NCBI GenBank assembly: GCA_002399565.1
Contig: DHDW01000032.1
Location: forward strand, 1,514-21,786
Direction: 5' to 3'
DNA length: 20,273 nucleotides
DNA from: Bacteroidales bacterium UBA4866
Lineage (GTDB): Bacteria > Bacteroidota > Bacteroidia > Bacteroidales > P3
This document shows, in pieces, positions 7,080 to 15,052 of the stretch (the stretch's first letter is position 1; the number at the start of each line of letters is the position of its first letter). Below the pieces are notes generated by a model that saw nothing but the letters and a program-made list of their open reading frames with translations, was not told where the DNA came from and made no database searches. Both the position numbers and the translations under genes were made by a program.

Positions 7080-8837
7080 TTATCTGTTAATAGTAATCTT
7101 CTTAGTTACTACTCCATTTTCTGAAGCAACCTTAACAAAATACATTCCATTATTTAGATTAGATGTATTAAGTTCAATTGTGTTTTGTCCAGCTTTCATT
7201 GATTTTGCCCCCAAATCAATTACATTTCTTCCCATTAGGTCAACAACCTTAATAGTTGCAACTGAATTTTGAGATAAGTTAATATCTAATGTTGCATTAT
7301 CTTTAGCTGGGTTAGGGTAAATTGTCATTGAAACATTGTTAAGAGAAACTTCTTCTAATCCAATATAGTCACCATAACCTATTTTCTTTACTTCACTTGC
7401 ACCAAATTTACCATCAGAAACAACTATTGTATCTCCTTGACCATCTAAAATATAATATCCTCCAACTCCATATCCAGAGTTAATTCCATCTCCATATTGA
7501 TCATTAATTGTAAATGTGTAACAATCGTTTTCTGTTATTGTTAAATCAACAACTTTCAATCTGTCTGTTTGAGCATCTGTATATGGTCCTCCTGATTTTA
7601 CAACTGTTCCTGATGAATTTTTAATATTCCAAGTTGTTTCAGTTCCATAATTATCTAAAGTAAGATAAAGAGTTAATCCATTACGAGCAGGTGCTGGTTT
7701 TTTGAAAGTTGTAATTTCTCTAAGGTCTGTTGGGATTCCATTTATTGAACGGATTAAAACGTCAACTTCATTTTGAATACCATTTTGTAGTTCTAAAACA
7801 GGTAGATTTGGAATATCAGCAGTTTGGAATGTAGCAATTTCTCCTTCCCAATTTGTTATATTGCTTATTCCAAATACTCTTGTGTCAATAACCATTGAAT
7901 TAATTGTTTCTTGTCCAATGTTTCTAACTTTTAGAGTTTGTCCTACATATTTTGAACATCCTGAAAGGTCATTCAATTCATAAGATTTAATTTCTGCTCC
8001 AAATTGAGTTGATATAACGAATGTTGGTTTACATAAAGCACCTGTATAAACTAATTGATTGTCTTTTGTAACAAATGCAGCAATTTCTATATTTTCAAAT
8101 TCAAGTGGCACACTTCTTATATCTTCAGGCAATGTATAGGTATAGGTTTTAGTAAAGAAAGTTCCAGCAGGAATAACTCCTGTGCCTTCATGTGATAAAA
8201 TATCTCCCCATTGACCTGTAATAAGGTGACGAAGCATGTGCATATGTCTGTATTGTGTTCCTACAACATAGTCTGGATTAGCTGCCATTCCTGTTTGTGG
8301 ACCTACTACTTCATTTTGCAAAATTGCTACGTTTAATTTATTACTTGAAGTTTCTGCATCTGCAGTGTAATACACTTCAACAGTAACTGTTAGCAATCTT
8401 GTTTCAGCATCAACTTGAGCTCTTGCAGCAACATTAACAAAAGATGGTTCAGCAAGTACTATTGCTCCTTTAGAAGCCCAATCTCCTCTATTAAGTGCTG
8501 TTGTTGTACCTGAAAAAACTCTACGGTTAATTGTTCCTGAAGGATATCCAGTTAATCCAGTTTGATTAGCAAGAGCATTTCCCCATTCTGTTTTATAATC
8601 AGGATTATTTCCTGCAAAACTTCCTTGATGAATGTTGATTAATACAACTCTTCCTGGATTTGCAGCTGCAAATGCATTTGCTCTTTTATGTCCATCTGGA
8701 CAATAAGTACAATTTGTTCCAGTGTATTCTTCCAAAACAACATTCTTATTTGAAGGTTGAGTTGAAACAAATGTTGGCTGAGCCATTGATGCAATGGTTA
8801 GAAACAATCCAACTAAAGAAAGGATAATTTTTTTCAT
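7080..8837 (-). CDS. Omp28-like surface/secreted protein with T9SS type A C-terminal sorting domain
   Basis: This 585-residue protein has a signal peptide (MKKIILSLVGLFLTIASMA, cleavage probably before Gln20). Next comes VVLEEYTGTNCTYCPDGHKRA, the Omp28-family thioredoxin-like start with a CxxC pair at Cys43 and Cys46. The rest of the N-terminal half resembles Omp28-related outer membrane proteins. Beta-rich segments around residues 285-490 are of unclear type. The last 85 residues, from about 501, form a type A sorting domain: IYPNPAKDNATLDINL, VVDLMGRNV, LNNGMYFVKV and the terminal KKITINR. Type IX secretion would carry it across the outer membrane and cleave off this domain. Omp28-like proteins are described as surface proteins or adhesins, but the role of this one is unknown. 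It is transcribed alone, with a textbook promoter at 8880-8910 and its own terminator. Confidence 0.88.
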   Translation of the reverse strand: MKKIILSLVGLFLTIASMAQPTFVSTQPSNKNVVLEEYTGTNCTYCPDGHKRANAFAAANPGRVVLINIHQGSFAGNNPDYKTEWGNALANQTGLTGYPSGTINRRVFSGTTTALNRGDWASKGAIVLAEPSFVNVAARAQVDAETRLLTVTVEVYYTADAETSSNKLNVAILQNEVVGPQTGMAANPDYVVGTQYRHMHMLRHLITGQWGDILSHEGTGVIPAGTFFTKTYTYTLPEDIRSVPLEFENIEIAAFVTKDNQLVYTGALCKPTFVISTQFGAEIKSYELNDLSGCSKYVGQTLKVRNIGQETINSMVIDTRVFGISNITNWEGEIATFQTADIPNLPVLELQNGIQNEVDVLIRSINGIPTDLREITTFKKPAPARNGLTLYLTLDNYGTETTWNIKNSSGTVVKSGGPYTDAQTDRLKVVDLTITENDCYTFTINDQYGDGINSGYGVGGYYILDGQGDTIVVSDGKFGASEVKKIGYGDYIGLEEVSLNNVSMTIYPNPAKDNATLDINLSQNSVATIKVVDLMGRNVIDLGAKSMKAGQNTIELNTSNLNNGMYFVKVASENGVVTKKITINR

Positions 8838-8879
8838 GTTTTATTATTTTAGTTTTTACTATTTTTATTTTTCAACCTG

Positions 8880-8910
8880 CAAATGTAGAAATAAAATTGT
8901 AAAATGCAAA
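8880..8910 (-). promoter_or_regulatory. Bacteroidota promoter of the Omp28-like gene
   Basis: On the minus strand TTTG (8910-8907), 19 nt, then TACATTTG (8887-8880), an exact match to the -33/-7 consensus and followed by CA. The start codon is 43 nt downstream. This is the clearest promoter in the window. Confidence 0.8.
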
Positions 8911-9244
8911 TTATTTAAATTAAATTTCGCTATTTGGGATTAATTGACTCTACAAAAAGTATTTATTTGCCAAAAAATAATAAGCTTTAAACTTGCTAAA
9001 ACAAAGATTAAATTTTGTAAGGTACGACCTTATTCAAGTAACATGCCACCTTACATATGGTAAGGTACATACTTAATATAAGTAAGGTCGTACCTTATGA
9101 AATTTAAAGCTTATTTAATCTTACTAACTCCTTATTTATTAGAATGTAAACCATAAATAAAGTAACTAGTTAAAAGAATACTATTTTATTATTGCAATTT
9201 AATTGGCTTAAATAAATATTTAAAGGCGGAATTGTTTTAAAAAG
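8911..9244. other. Intergenic region around E2
   Basis: This stretch has no gene. It contains E2 and, on its right (9116-9244), very AT-rich sequence with one imperfect inverted repeat near 9121-9168 (CTTATTTAT and ATAAATAAAG arms). Just left of E2, TTTATTTG (8962-8969, +) is one base off the -7 consensus, but no well-spaced -33 box accompanies it. Confidence 0.5.
8979..9115. repeat. Element E2: second palindrome-array element, related to E1
   Basis: Four 15-bp units lie at 9018-9032 (exact TAAGGTACGACCTTA), 9039-9053 (degenerate, TAACATGCCACCTTA), 9061-9075 (degenerate, TAAGGTACATACTTA) and 9083-9097 (exact inverted form, centre CGT). Starts are 21, 22 and 22 bp apart. The outer units pair perfectly, and their AAATTT flanks pair except at two positions that would be G-U in plus-strand RNA. 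Farther out AATAAGCTTTAAA (8979-8991) pairs perfectly with 9103-9115. The left arm has an extra stretch containing TAAAACAAAGAT (8996-9007), similar to the extra stretch of E1's right arm read on the other strand. So E2 reads + in the orientation in which E1 reads -. It sits between the Omp28-like gene's promoter and the tRNA-Lys terminator, with no ORF. Confidence 0.85.
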
Positions 9245-9280
9245 AAAAAATCCTAAGCATATTTAAATTACACTTAGGAT
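9245..9280 (-). terminator. Intrinsic terminator of tRNA-Lys
   Basis: On the minus strand ATCCTAAG (9280-9273) and CTTAGGAT (9257-9250) form an 8-bp stem with a 15-nt loop, followed by six T (9250-9245). It starts 9 nt past the tRNA 3' end. Confidence 0.85.
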
Positions 9281-9289
9281 AATTATGAG

Positions 9290-9362
9290 TGTCCTCGCGG
9301 GGACTCGAACCCCGGACCCATTGATTAAGAGTCAATTGCTCTACCAGCTGAGCTACGAAGAC
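9290..9362 (-). tRNA. tRNA-Lys (anticodon CUU)
   Basis: The 73-nt minus-strand sequence folds as a full cloverleaf. The acceptor stem is GTCTTCG/CGAGGAC with one G-U pair, the D stem is GCTC/GAGC, and the anticodon stem is ATTGA/TCAAT with loop CTCTTAA, giving anticodon CTT. The T stem is CGGGG/CCCCG with loop TTCGAGT. The discriminator base is A. CCA is not encoded, so it must be added by the tRNA nucleotidyltransferase. The gene stands alone, with a -7 box upstream and a terminator just downstream. Confidence 0.96.
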
Positions 9363-9386
9363 TTATTTTTATGTTTTTTGAGGTTG

Positions 9387-9394
9387 CAAAGGTA
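9387..9394 (-). promoter_or_regulatory. -7 box of tRNA-Lys
   Basis: TACCTTTGCA on the minus strand matches TAnnTTTG with the GCA extension and lies 24 nt upstream of the mature 5' end. No convincing -33 TTTG is seen. Confidence 0.55.
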
Positions 9395-9565
9395 TTCATT
9401 TTTTCTAATTCTAAGGCTTTTTTTCTTATATTTTTATTTTATCCCTATGTTTTAGCGTCTAAAGATGGATGTTTTCAAATTATCTAATGGTATTCATATC
9501 TTGAATTTTAGGGGTTATTTTTGATGATTTTTTTCATAAAATTCGCCCATAAAAATAAAAATGTA

Positions 9566-9573
9566 TAACTTTG
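9566..9573 (+). promoter_or_regulatory. -7 box of the atpE-nadB operon
   Basis: TAACTTTG matches TAnnTTTG. TTCG at 9542-9545, 20 nt upstream, is a weak -33 box. Initiation near 9578 would give a leader of about 65 nt to the preferred atpE start at 9646, or about 13 nt to the alternative ATG at 9592. It shows that the operon can start at atpE. The stretch 9395-9560 to its left has no gene that I can recognise. Confidence 0.6.
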
Positions 9574-9645
9574 AGCCCAATTTTCTAATCAATGGAAGAT
9601 TGGATATTTTTTTTAGAATTTATAACTCAAAAAACATTATTAATT

Positions 9646-9909
9646 ATGACTGGATTAAATGTATTATTGGAAGCAGTTGCAAATTTAGCTCCTTGGGCTT
9701 ATGGTTTAGCTGGTATTGGTGCCGGAATGTCAGCAATTGGTGCTGGTTTAGGAATTGGAAATATTGGTAGAAGTGCTATGGATGCTCTTGCTCGTCAACC
9801 AGAAGCTTCTGGAGACATTCGTTCTAATATGATTGTTGCTGCAGCTTTGGTGGAAGGAGCTTCCCTATTTGCTATTGTAACTTGTTTATTAGTTGTATTT
9901 ATGAAGTAG
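9646..9909 (+). CDS. atpE: ATP synthase subunit c
   Basis: The 87-residue protein is the membrane rotor subunit of F1Fo ATP synthase. It is a hairpin of two membrane helices joined by the polar loop ARQPEASGDIRS (residues 49-60). Helix 1 has the glycine-rich GAGMSAIGAGLGIGNIG, and helix 2 (NMIVAAALVEGASLFAIV) carries the ion-binding Glu70. The Na+-type signature is absent: the position of the Ilyobacter Gln32 is Ile, and the residue after the Glu is Gly, not Ser/Thr. Proton coupling is therefore inferred. An in-frame ATG at 9592 would add 18 mostly hydrophobic residues (105 in all). I prefer 9646 because the length then matches other Bacteroidota c subunits and the bases before it are A-rich. 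It is the first gene of the operon; atpB is not adjacent upstream. Confidence 0.93.
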   Translation: MTGLNVLLEAVANLAPWAYGLAGIGAGMSAIGAGLGIGNIGRSAMDALARQPEASGDIRSNMIVAAALVEGASLFAIVTCLLVVFMK

Positions 9910-9960
9910 TTTACTCTTTAATCATTAAAGAGTTTAATTCAATTTTTAATATAATTTCTT

Positions 9961-10455
9961 ATGGAACTGATTACTCCTGGACTTGGTTTAGTGGTTTGGA
10001 TGACTTTGGTTTTCCTTGTTCTTCTTTTGGTTTTAGGCAAATTTGGATGGCCAGTTGTGTCTAAAATGATTGATGAAAGAGAAACCTTAATTCAAAATTC
10101 CTTAGATGAAGCTCAAAAGGCAAGAGAAGAGATGGAAAATCTTAAGTTTAACAACGATATCCTTTTGAAAAAAGCTATGGAAGAAAGAGATGAGATTTTA
10201 AAAGAAGCTCGTTTACTTGGTGAAACAATTAAACAAGAAGCTCATCTTAAAGCACAAGAAGAGGCTCAAAGAATTGTTGCCTCAGCTCGTGATAGTATTA
10301 ATTATGAAAAACTTCAAGCTTTAACAGAACTTAAAAATCAGGTTGCTCAATTTTCAATTGATATTGCTTCAAAGGTATTGGAGCAAGAGCTTAAAGAAAA
10401 TGAGTTTGATAAGAAGATTATTGAAAAAAGGGTTTCTGAGTTCAATTTTAATTAA
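9961..10455 (+). CDS. atpF: ATP synthase subunit b
   Basis: This 164-residue protein is the peripheral stalk subunit of F1Fo ATP synthase. One N-terminal membrane helix (about residues 8-28, LGLVVWMTLVFLVLLLVLG) is followed by KFGWPVVSKMIDERE, typical of subunit b. The rest is a long, charged, Ala/Glu/Lys-rich helix expected to form the dimeric stalk that holds the alpha3-beta3 head through delta. It begins 51 nt after atpE and ends 8 nt before atpH, in the canonical order. Only one b gene is seen, so the stalk is probably a homodimer. Confidence 0.95.
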   Translation: MELITPGLGLVVWMTLVFLVLLLVLGKFGWPVVSKMIDERETLIQNSLDEAQKAREEMENLKFNNDILLKKAMEERDEILKEARLLGETIKQEAHLKAQEEAQRIVASARDSINYEKLQALTELKNQVAQFSIDIASKVLEQELKENEFDKKIIEKRVSEFNFN

Positions 10456-10463
10456 ATTACGCT

Positions 10464-11021
10464 ATGAATTCAACTATTATTTCTTCTCGCTATGCACGTT
10501 CTCTTATGGATTTGGCTATTGAACAAAATTCATTAGAGAAGATAGGTAGTGATATGTCATTAATAAAGAAGGTGTGTGGGGAGAATATGATTTTGAATGC
10601 AATTATGCGTAACCCAAATATCAATATTGGTAGCAAGAAAGGTATTGTTAGAGATTTGTTTGCAAAAGACGTAAATAAACTCACCTTAGACTTTATTATT
10701 CTTTTGATTGAGAAAAGAAGGATAGTTTATTTGAAAGAGATTGCAAGTGAGTTCAAGAATTTATATAACAAACAAAAAGGCATAAAGGTTGCAACCATTT
10801 ATGTTGCTCGAAATATTGAAAACAATGCAAAGGATAGAATTATTCATTTGCTTGAAAAAGAGTTTAGCTGCAAAATAGAATTGATTGAAAAGATTGACAC
10901 AAGTGTTATTGGAGGATTTAAGATTGTCATCGACGACAAAATTTATGATGCTTCCATTTCAAAACAATTACAACAGCTAAAGAAGTCTTTTGCAAAAAAT
11001 TTATACGAAAAAGGATTTTAA
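10464..11021 (+). CDS. atpH: ATP synthase subunit delta
   Basis: The 185-residue protein joins the peripheral stalk to the top of the F1 head. The N-terminal helical domain begins ISSRYARSLMDLA, the family signature. The C-terminal end IGGFKIVIDDKIYDASISKQLQQLKKSF is the conserved OSCP/delta tail. It lies 8 nt after atpF and 12 nt before atpA, so all three are translated from one message. Length is normal and no lesion is visible. Confidence 0.95.
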   Translation: MNSTIISSRYARSLMDLAIEQNSLEKIGSDMSLIKKVCGENMILNAIMRNPNINIGSKKGIVRDLFAKDVNKLTLDFIILLIEKRRIVYLKEIASEFKNLYNKQKGIKVATIYVARNIENNAKDRIIHLLEKEFSCKIELIEKIDTSVIGGFKIVIDDKIYDASISKQLQQLKKSFAKNLYEKGF

Positions 11022-11033
11022 TAATAAAGAAAT

Positions 11034-12614
11034 ATGGTAGATATTAAACCTTCAGAAGTTACAGCAATCTTGCGTAATCATTTATCTGATACAAATCTTG
11101 ATGCTTCCTTAGAAGAAGTTGGTTCTATTCTAACTGTTGGAGATGGTATTGCAAGAGTTTATGGTTTAAATAATGCTCAAAGTGGGGAGTTGGTTTTGTT
11201 TGATAACGATGTTCAAGGAATTGTTCAAAACTTGGAACAAGATAATGTTGGAGTTGTTATTTTGGGAGAGAGTAATAATATTAATGAAGGAGACCTTGTT
11301 AAACGTACAAATAGAATTGCTTCAATAAAAGTTGGAGAAGGTTTGGTTGGAAGAGTTATTAATACAATTGGTGAGCCAATTGATGGAAAAGGGATTATTG
11401 AAGGAGAGTTGTTTGAAATGCCTCTTGAAAGAAAGGCTCCAGGAGTTATATTTCGTCAACCAGTAACTGAACCTTTACAAACAGGTATTAAGGCAATCGA
11501 CTCAATGATTCCTATTGGAAGAGGACAAAGAGAATTAATTATTGGAGACCGCCAAACAGGAAAGACTGCAATTGCTATTGATACTATATTAAATCAGAAA
11601 AGTTTCTTTGATCAGGGAAATCCTGTTTATTGTATATATGTTGCTTGTGGACAAAAAGGTTCAACGGTTGCGAACATCGTTAAAACTTTGGAAGAAAAGG
11701 GAGCTATGCAATATACTATTATTGTTGCTGCCACTGCTTCTGACTCTGCTGCACTTCAATTCTATGCCCCTTTTGCTGGAGCTTCAATTGGAGAATTTTT
11801 CCGTGATACAGGAAGAAGTGCATTAGTTATTTATGATGACCTTTCAAAACAAGCTGTTGCATATCGTGAAGTATCTCTTCTTCTTCGTCGTCCTCCTGGA
11901 CGTGAGGCTTATCCTGGAGATGTATTCTATTTACATTCTCGACTTTTGGAAAGAGCTGCAAAAATCATAAAGGAAGATAGCGTTGCAAAGAATATGAATG
12001 ATTTGCCAGAATGTTTGAAAGATAAAGTTAAGGGAGGAGGCTCATTAACTGCTCTTCCTATTATTGAAACACAAGCAGGAGATGTTTCAGCATATATTCC
12101 AACAAATGTTATTTCCATTACAGATGGTCAGATATTCTTAGAAAGCAACCTTTTTAATGCAGGTATTCGTCCTGCAATTAACGTTGGTATTTCTGTTTCT
12201 CGAGTTGGAGGAAATGCTCAAATTAAATCTATGAAGAAGATTGCTGGAACTCTAAAGCTTGACCAAGCTCAATATCGTGAGTTGGAAGCCTTCTCTAAAT
12301 TTAGTTCTGACCTTGATGCAACAACTAAAATGGTTATTGAAAAAGGTAAACGCAACGTTGAAATCTTAAAACAAAAACAATACTCTCCAATGAAGGTTGA
12401 GCATCAAATTGCAATTATTTGTTGTGGAGTTAAAGGTTGGGTACAAAATATTCCTGTAGATAAGGTACATGAGTTTGAAAACGATTATCTTTTCTCTTTA
12501 GAAAATAACCATAAAGATGTTTTGGAAAAACTTTGTCAAGGAATTCTTGATGATGAAATTTTGGATTGTTTGAAAAAAGTTGCTCAAGAGAAAACTTCTA
12601 AATATTCTGTATAA
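11034..12614 (+). CDS. atpA: ATP synthase subunit alpha
   Basis: This 526-residue protein is the non-catalytic nucleotide-binding subunit of the F1 head. An N-terminal beta-barrel (about residues 25-95) is followed by the P-loop GDRQTGKT (171-178), the [47 protein letters not shown] block, and the ATPase signature [14 protein letters not shown], with Arg390 as the probable arginine finger toward the beta catalytic site. The C-terminal helical domain is complete. Its TAA overlaps the ATG of atpG by one base (TAATG), so translation is probably coupled. It needs subunit beta, whose gene is not in this window. Confidence 0.98.
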   Translation: MVDIKPSEVTAILRNHLSDTNLDASLEEVGSILTVGDGIARVYGLNNAQSGELVLFDNDVQGIVQNLEQDNVGVVILGESNNINEGDLVKRTNRIASIKVGEGLVGRVINTIGEPIDGKGIIEGELFEMPLERKAPGVIFRQPVTEPLQTGIKAIDSMIPIGRGQRELIIGDRQTGKTAIAIDTILNQKSFFDQGNPVYCIYVACGQKGSTVANIVKTLEEKGAMQYTIIVAATASDSAALQFYAPFAGASIGEFFRDTGRSALVIYDDLSKQAVAYREVSLLLRRPPGREAYPGDVFYLHSRLLERAAKIIKEDSVAKNMNDLPECLKDKVKGGGSLTALPIIETQAGDVSAYIPTNVISITDGQIFLESNLFNAGIRPAINVGISVSRVGGNAQIKSMKKIAGTLKLDQAQYRELEAFSKFSSDLDATTKMVIEKGKRNVEILKQKQYSPMKVEHQIAIICCGVKGWVQNIPVDKVHEFENDYLFSLENNHKDVLEKLCQGILDDEILDCLKKVAQEKTSKYSV

Positions 12615-13495
12615 TGGCAAACTTAAAAGAGGTACGTAATAGAATATCTTCTGTTGGCTCAACAATGCAAATCACTTCAGCAATGAAGATGGTTTCTGCA
12701 TCAAAACTACGCAGAGCTCAAAATTCTGTTATTGCTCTTCGCCCCTATTCATCATTACTTTCTAAGGTTATCTCCAACATTATGGAGGATGAAACAGAAC
12801 TTATGGAAAGTCCTTATGGAAGAAATAAAAAAACTGATAAGGTATTACTTTTGGTTCTTACTTCCAACAAAGGACTCTGTGGAGGCTTTAATGCTAATGT
12901 TATTAAAGAGACAAAGAAAGTATTTGAAAGAATTTCTCAGGAAGATAAATATATAAAAGTAGATATTATCAGCTGTGGGAAAAAATCTTCTGAGTTTTTC
13001 TCAAAACAAAAAGGCATTGATGTTATAAAAACAATTGATTCCATTTGGGATGACTTGACTTTTGAGAGAGTTACCCTTATAACAGAAGAAATAATGAGGA
13101 TGTTTCTTAATAAGGAATATGATAGAGTTGAGGTGGTTTATAACAAATTCAAGAATGCTTCCACTCAAGTCATTTCTCAAAAAACATTTCTCCCTCTAAA
13201 ATCCTTAAATGAAGATAAGGAGAAACAAATAAGCAAGTTTTACATATTTGAACCTTCAAGAGAAGAGATTATACATAATATTATTCCTCAAGCATTAAAA
13301 ATACAACTTTTCCGTTGTTTCTTAGATAGCTTTGCTGCAGAACATGGAGCAAGAATGACTGCAATGCACAAAGCAACAGACAACGCACAAAATCTTCTCA
13401 AAGAACTTAAACTCTCATACAACAAAGCTCGTCAAGCTGCAATTACAAATGAGATTATTGAAATAAGCTCTGCTGCAGAAGCTTTAAATGGATAG
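12614..13495 (+). CDS. atpG: ATP synthase subunit gamma
   Basis: The 293-residue protein is the central rotor shaft of F1. The N-terminal helix [36 protein letters not shown] and the C-terminal helix with HGARMTAMHKATDNAQ form the coiled coil inside the alpha3-beta3 ring. LTSNKGLCGGFNANV (about residues 82-96) is the conserved Rossmann-like start. Translation starts within the atpA stop codon. It ends 3 nt before nadB, with no terminator between. Confidence 0.97.
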   Translation: MANLKEVRNRISSVGSTMQITSAMKMVSASKLRRAQNSVIALRPYSSLLSKVISNIMEDETELMESPYGRNKKTDKVLLLVLTSNKGLCGGFNANVIKETKKVFERISQEDKYIKVDIISCGKKSSEFFSKQKGIDVIKTIDSIWDDLTFERVTLITEEIMRMFLNKEYDRVEVVYNKFKNASTQVISQKTFLPLKSLNEDKEKQISKFYIFEPSREEIIHNIIPQALKIQLFRCFLDSFAAEHGARMTAMHKATDNAQNLLKELKLSYNKARQAAITNEIIEISSAAEALNG

Positions 13496-13498
13496 ATA

Positions 13499-15052
13499 AT
13501 GAGATACGAAGTTGATTTCTTAGTTTTGGGTTCAGGTATTGCTGGACTTAGTTTTGCATTGAAAGTAGCTGAAAAAGGAAAGGTTTGCATTCTTACAAAG
13601 GATGACGCCTCTGAGAGTTCTACAAAATATGCCCAAGGCGGAATTGCTGCTGTAATGTATCAGCCTGATAGTTACGAAAAACATATTCAAGACACATTAA
13701 TTGCAGGTGCTGGCATTTGCGATGAGAAAGCCGTTAGGATAACAATAACCGAAAGTACAGAAAGAGTAAAGGAATTGATTTTATGGGGAACCAATTTCGA
13801 TAAAAAATCTTCTGGTGCTTACGACCTTGCAAGAGAAGGAGGACATTCAGAATTTAGAATTCTCCATCATCAAGACAGTACAGGCTCAGAAATAGAAAGA
13901 GCCCTACTTGAAAAAGCAAAAGCTCACCCAAATATTACTATTAAGGAAAAACAATATGCTGTTGATTTAATTACTCAACACCATTTGGGAGAAGAAGTAA
14001 ATCGTCATAGAAAAGATATCGAATGCTATGGAGCTTATGTTCTTAATCAGCTTGACAATTCAATTGATACTTACTTAGCCAAGTTTACTCTTTTGGCAAC
14101 TGGAGGAAATGGTAATGTTTATAGTACAACCACAAATCCAATTGTTGCAACAGGAGATGGACAAGCAATGGTTCACAGAGCCAAAGGACAACTTGCTGAT
14201 ATGGAATTTGTGCAATTTCACCCAACCTCGCTCTATAATCCTTTGGAAAAACCTTCATTTTTGATTACTGAAGCAATGAGAGGTGCGGGAGGAATTTTGA
14301 AAACAATTGATGGAAATCCTTTTATGGCAAAATATGATAAGAGAGAATCTCTTGCCCCAAGAGATATTGTTGCTCGTGCAATTGATAATGAGATGAAAGT
14401 TAGAGGAGATGATCATGTTTATTTGGATTGCAGAGCAATTGACAAAAATGAAATAATGCGACACTTCCCAAATATTTATGCCAAATGTTTAGAGATTGGA
14501 GTAAATATTACTAAAGATATGATACCCGTTGTTCCTGCTGCTCATTATTCTTGTGGAGGTGTTGTTGTGGACGAAAATGCTAAAACAACAATAAATAATC
14601 TCTATTCCTCAGGTGAATGTGCAAGAACAGGACTTCATGGAGCAAACCGTTTGGCTTCCAATTCTCTTTTGGAAGCAATTGTGTTTTCTCATCGTGCTGC
14701 AATGGATTGCATAAGCAATTTTTCTAATATAAACTTCAAAAAAGAAGTCCCCGATTGGAATGCTGAAGGGATGGTATTTAATGAAGAAATGGTTCTAATT
14801 ACTCAAACGGCTAAAGAACTTCAACAAATTATGTCAAATTATGTTGGAATTGTACGTTCAGAACTAAGACTTAAAAGGGCACTTAATCGCTTGGAGCTTA
14901 TTTATCAGGAAACAGAAGCAATTTATAATCGTTCAGTTTTAATTCCAAAGCTTTGTGAATTAAGAAACCTTATTGCCAATTCATATTTAATAATCAAAAT
15001 GGCTATGGCAAGAAAGGAAAGCGTAGGATTACACTACTTGGTAAATTATTAA
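13499..15052 (+). CDS. nadB: L-aspartate oxidase
   Basis: NadB oxidises L-aspartate to iminoaspartate, the first step of de novo NAD synthesis; NadA then makes quinolinate. The 517 residues show an N-terminal FAD-binding loop (FLVLGSGIAGLSFA, 7-20), STKYAQGGIAAV (41-52), AREGGHSEFRILHHQDSTG (111-129), VQFHPTSLY, EAMRGAGG, PRDIVARAID, HYSCGGVVVDE and GLHGANRLASNSLLEA. REGGHS and HPTSLY/HYSCGG fit aspartate oxidase; fumarate reductase flavoprotein is less likely given length and context. It starts 3 nt after atpG, so it is probably the last gene of the ATP synthase operon. Its stop overlaps the 3' end of the convergent PAP2 gene by 4 bp. nadA and nadC are not in the window. Confidence 0.95.
   Translation: MRYEVDFLVLGSGIAGLSFALKVAEKGKVCILTKDDASESSTKYAQGGIAAVMYQPDSYEKHIQDTLIAGAGICDEKAVRITITESTERVKELILWGTNFDKKSSGAYDLAREGGHSEFRILHHQDSTGSEIERALLEKAKAHPNITIKEKQYAVDLITQHHLGEEVNRHRKDIECYGAYVLNQLDNSIDTYLAKFTLLATGGNGNVYSTTTNPIVATGDGQAMVHRAKGQLADMEFVQFHPTSLYNPLEKPSFLITEAMRGAGGILKTIDGNPFMAKYDKRESLAPRDIVARAIDNEMKVRGDDHVYLDCRAIDKNEIMRHFPNIYAKCLEIGVNITKDMIPVVPAAHYSCGGVVVDENAKTTINNLYSSGECARTGLHGANRLASNSLLEAIVFSHRAAMDCISNFSNINFKKEVPDWNAEGMVFNEEMVLITQTAKELQQIMSNYVGIVRSELRLKRALNRLELIYQETEAIYNRSVLIPKLCELRNLIANSYLIIKMAMARKESVGLHYLVNY

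Noticed and set aside
9363..9565. Remnant of atpB upstream of atpE
   Set aside because: All frames are broken by stops, and no subunit-a motif or long hydrophobic frame can be read.
9561..9770. Plus-strand frame overlapping the start of atpE
   Set aside because: It lies in a different frame over the c subunit, is Cys/Trp-rich from glycine codons read out of frame, and begins at the -7 box.
9646..9909. Sodium-coupled ATP synthase
   Set aside because: The c subunit lacks the Gln in helix 1 and the Ser/Thr after the ion-binding Glu that mark Na+ types.
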